From Bacteroidales bacterium (GTDB taxonomy: Bacteria; Bacteroidota; Bacteroidia; Bacteroidales; Paludibacteraceae): a stretch of DNA of 6,798 nucleotides. Positions 6,663 through 6,798 of the stretch are shown here, in pieces. The notes beneath the pieces were generated by a model, which did not search any database, was not told the origin of the DNA, and worked only from the letters and a program-made list of their open reading frames with translations. The stretch is taken from NCBI GenBank assembly GCA_900771035.1, contig CAAGML010000095.1:1-6798 (forward strand), in the 5' to 3' direction. A program made the translations under genes and the position numbers. Every line of letters starts with the position of its first letter. Positions within the stretch are counted from its first letter, which is position 1.

Positions 6663-6798
6663 TTGATTTCCAATTATTTTTTCACAAGACAAAATTTCTA
6701 TTTTCGACATTTCGATTTTTCAGTTATTCTGTTTTTATGGTACGGTAGGGCTTGCTCTTGAAACTGGCAAATAAAAATCCAGCAATTTTCGGTAAATA
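6663..6798. other. Upstream A/T-rich region, possibly with the end of another gene
   Basis: This is A/T-rich DNA upstream of the envelope group. On the minus strand a frame open from the window edge to a TAA at 6724-6726 would give 24 residues ending in FASFKSKPYRTIKTE, which could be a protein C-terminus. The other two frames are also open for 60 nt or more from the edge, so I do not call a gene. No intrinsic terminator is evident. The unused upstream ATG of the small barrel gene lies at 6671-6673. Confidence 0.3.

Noticed and set aside
6724..6798. C-terminal fragment of an upstream minus-strand gene
   Set aside because: All three minus frames are open for 60 nt or more from the window edge, and the 24-residue product in the best frame matches nothing I recognise.

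Overview
The window looks like a chromosomal segment of a Bacteroidetes bacterium, most likely order Bacteroidales. Three things point there. Two perfect copies of the Bacteroidetes -7 promoter element (TAnnTTTG) sit at gene starts with correctly spaced -33 elements. The ribosomal proteins L21 and L27 have Bacteroidales-like sequences. Most genes lack Shine-Dalgarno sites and start after A/T-rich leaders. I see no mobile element, CRISPR array, tRNA or rRNA.

All five genes I support lie on the minus strand, so the window reads from right to left. Positions 6663-6798 are upstream DNA, perhaps holding the last codons of another gene. A strong promoter at 6631-6662 starts a three-gene cell-envelope group: a small outer-membrane beta-barrel (5819-6619), a 1035-residue exported tetratricopeptide-repeat (TPR) protein (2656-5763), and a 571-residue outer-membrane barrel resembling the C-terminal half of TonB-dependent receptors but without a plug (937-2652). 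The last two genes are separated by 3 nt and are probably translationally coupled. A second promoter (886-917), a leader of about 110 nt with alternative pairings (768-880) and then rplU-rpmA (767-178) follow. The unit ends at a perfect 13-bp terminator hairpin (118-156). Positions 1-117 are A/T-rich with no recognisable gene.

rplU and rpmA encode two proteins of the large ribosomal subunit and are routine. The three-gene envelope group has no function I can name. Its composition (barrel, large periplasmic TPR scaffold, plug-less receptor-like barrel) suggests a structural or assembly role at the outer membrane. From memory, the TPR/barrel pair has relatives across Bacteroidetes, so it looks like a conserved but poorly characterised lineage system, not a recent acquisition. 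This is the best candidate for something undescribed in the window; everything about its function is inference.
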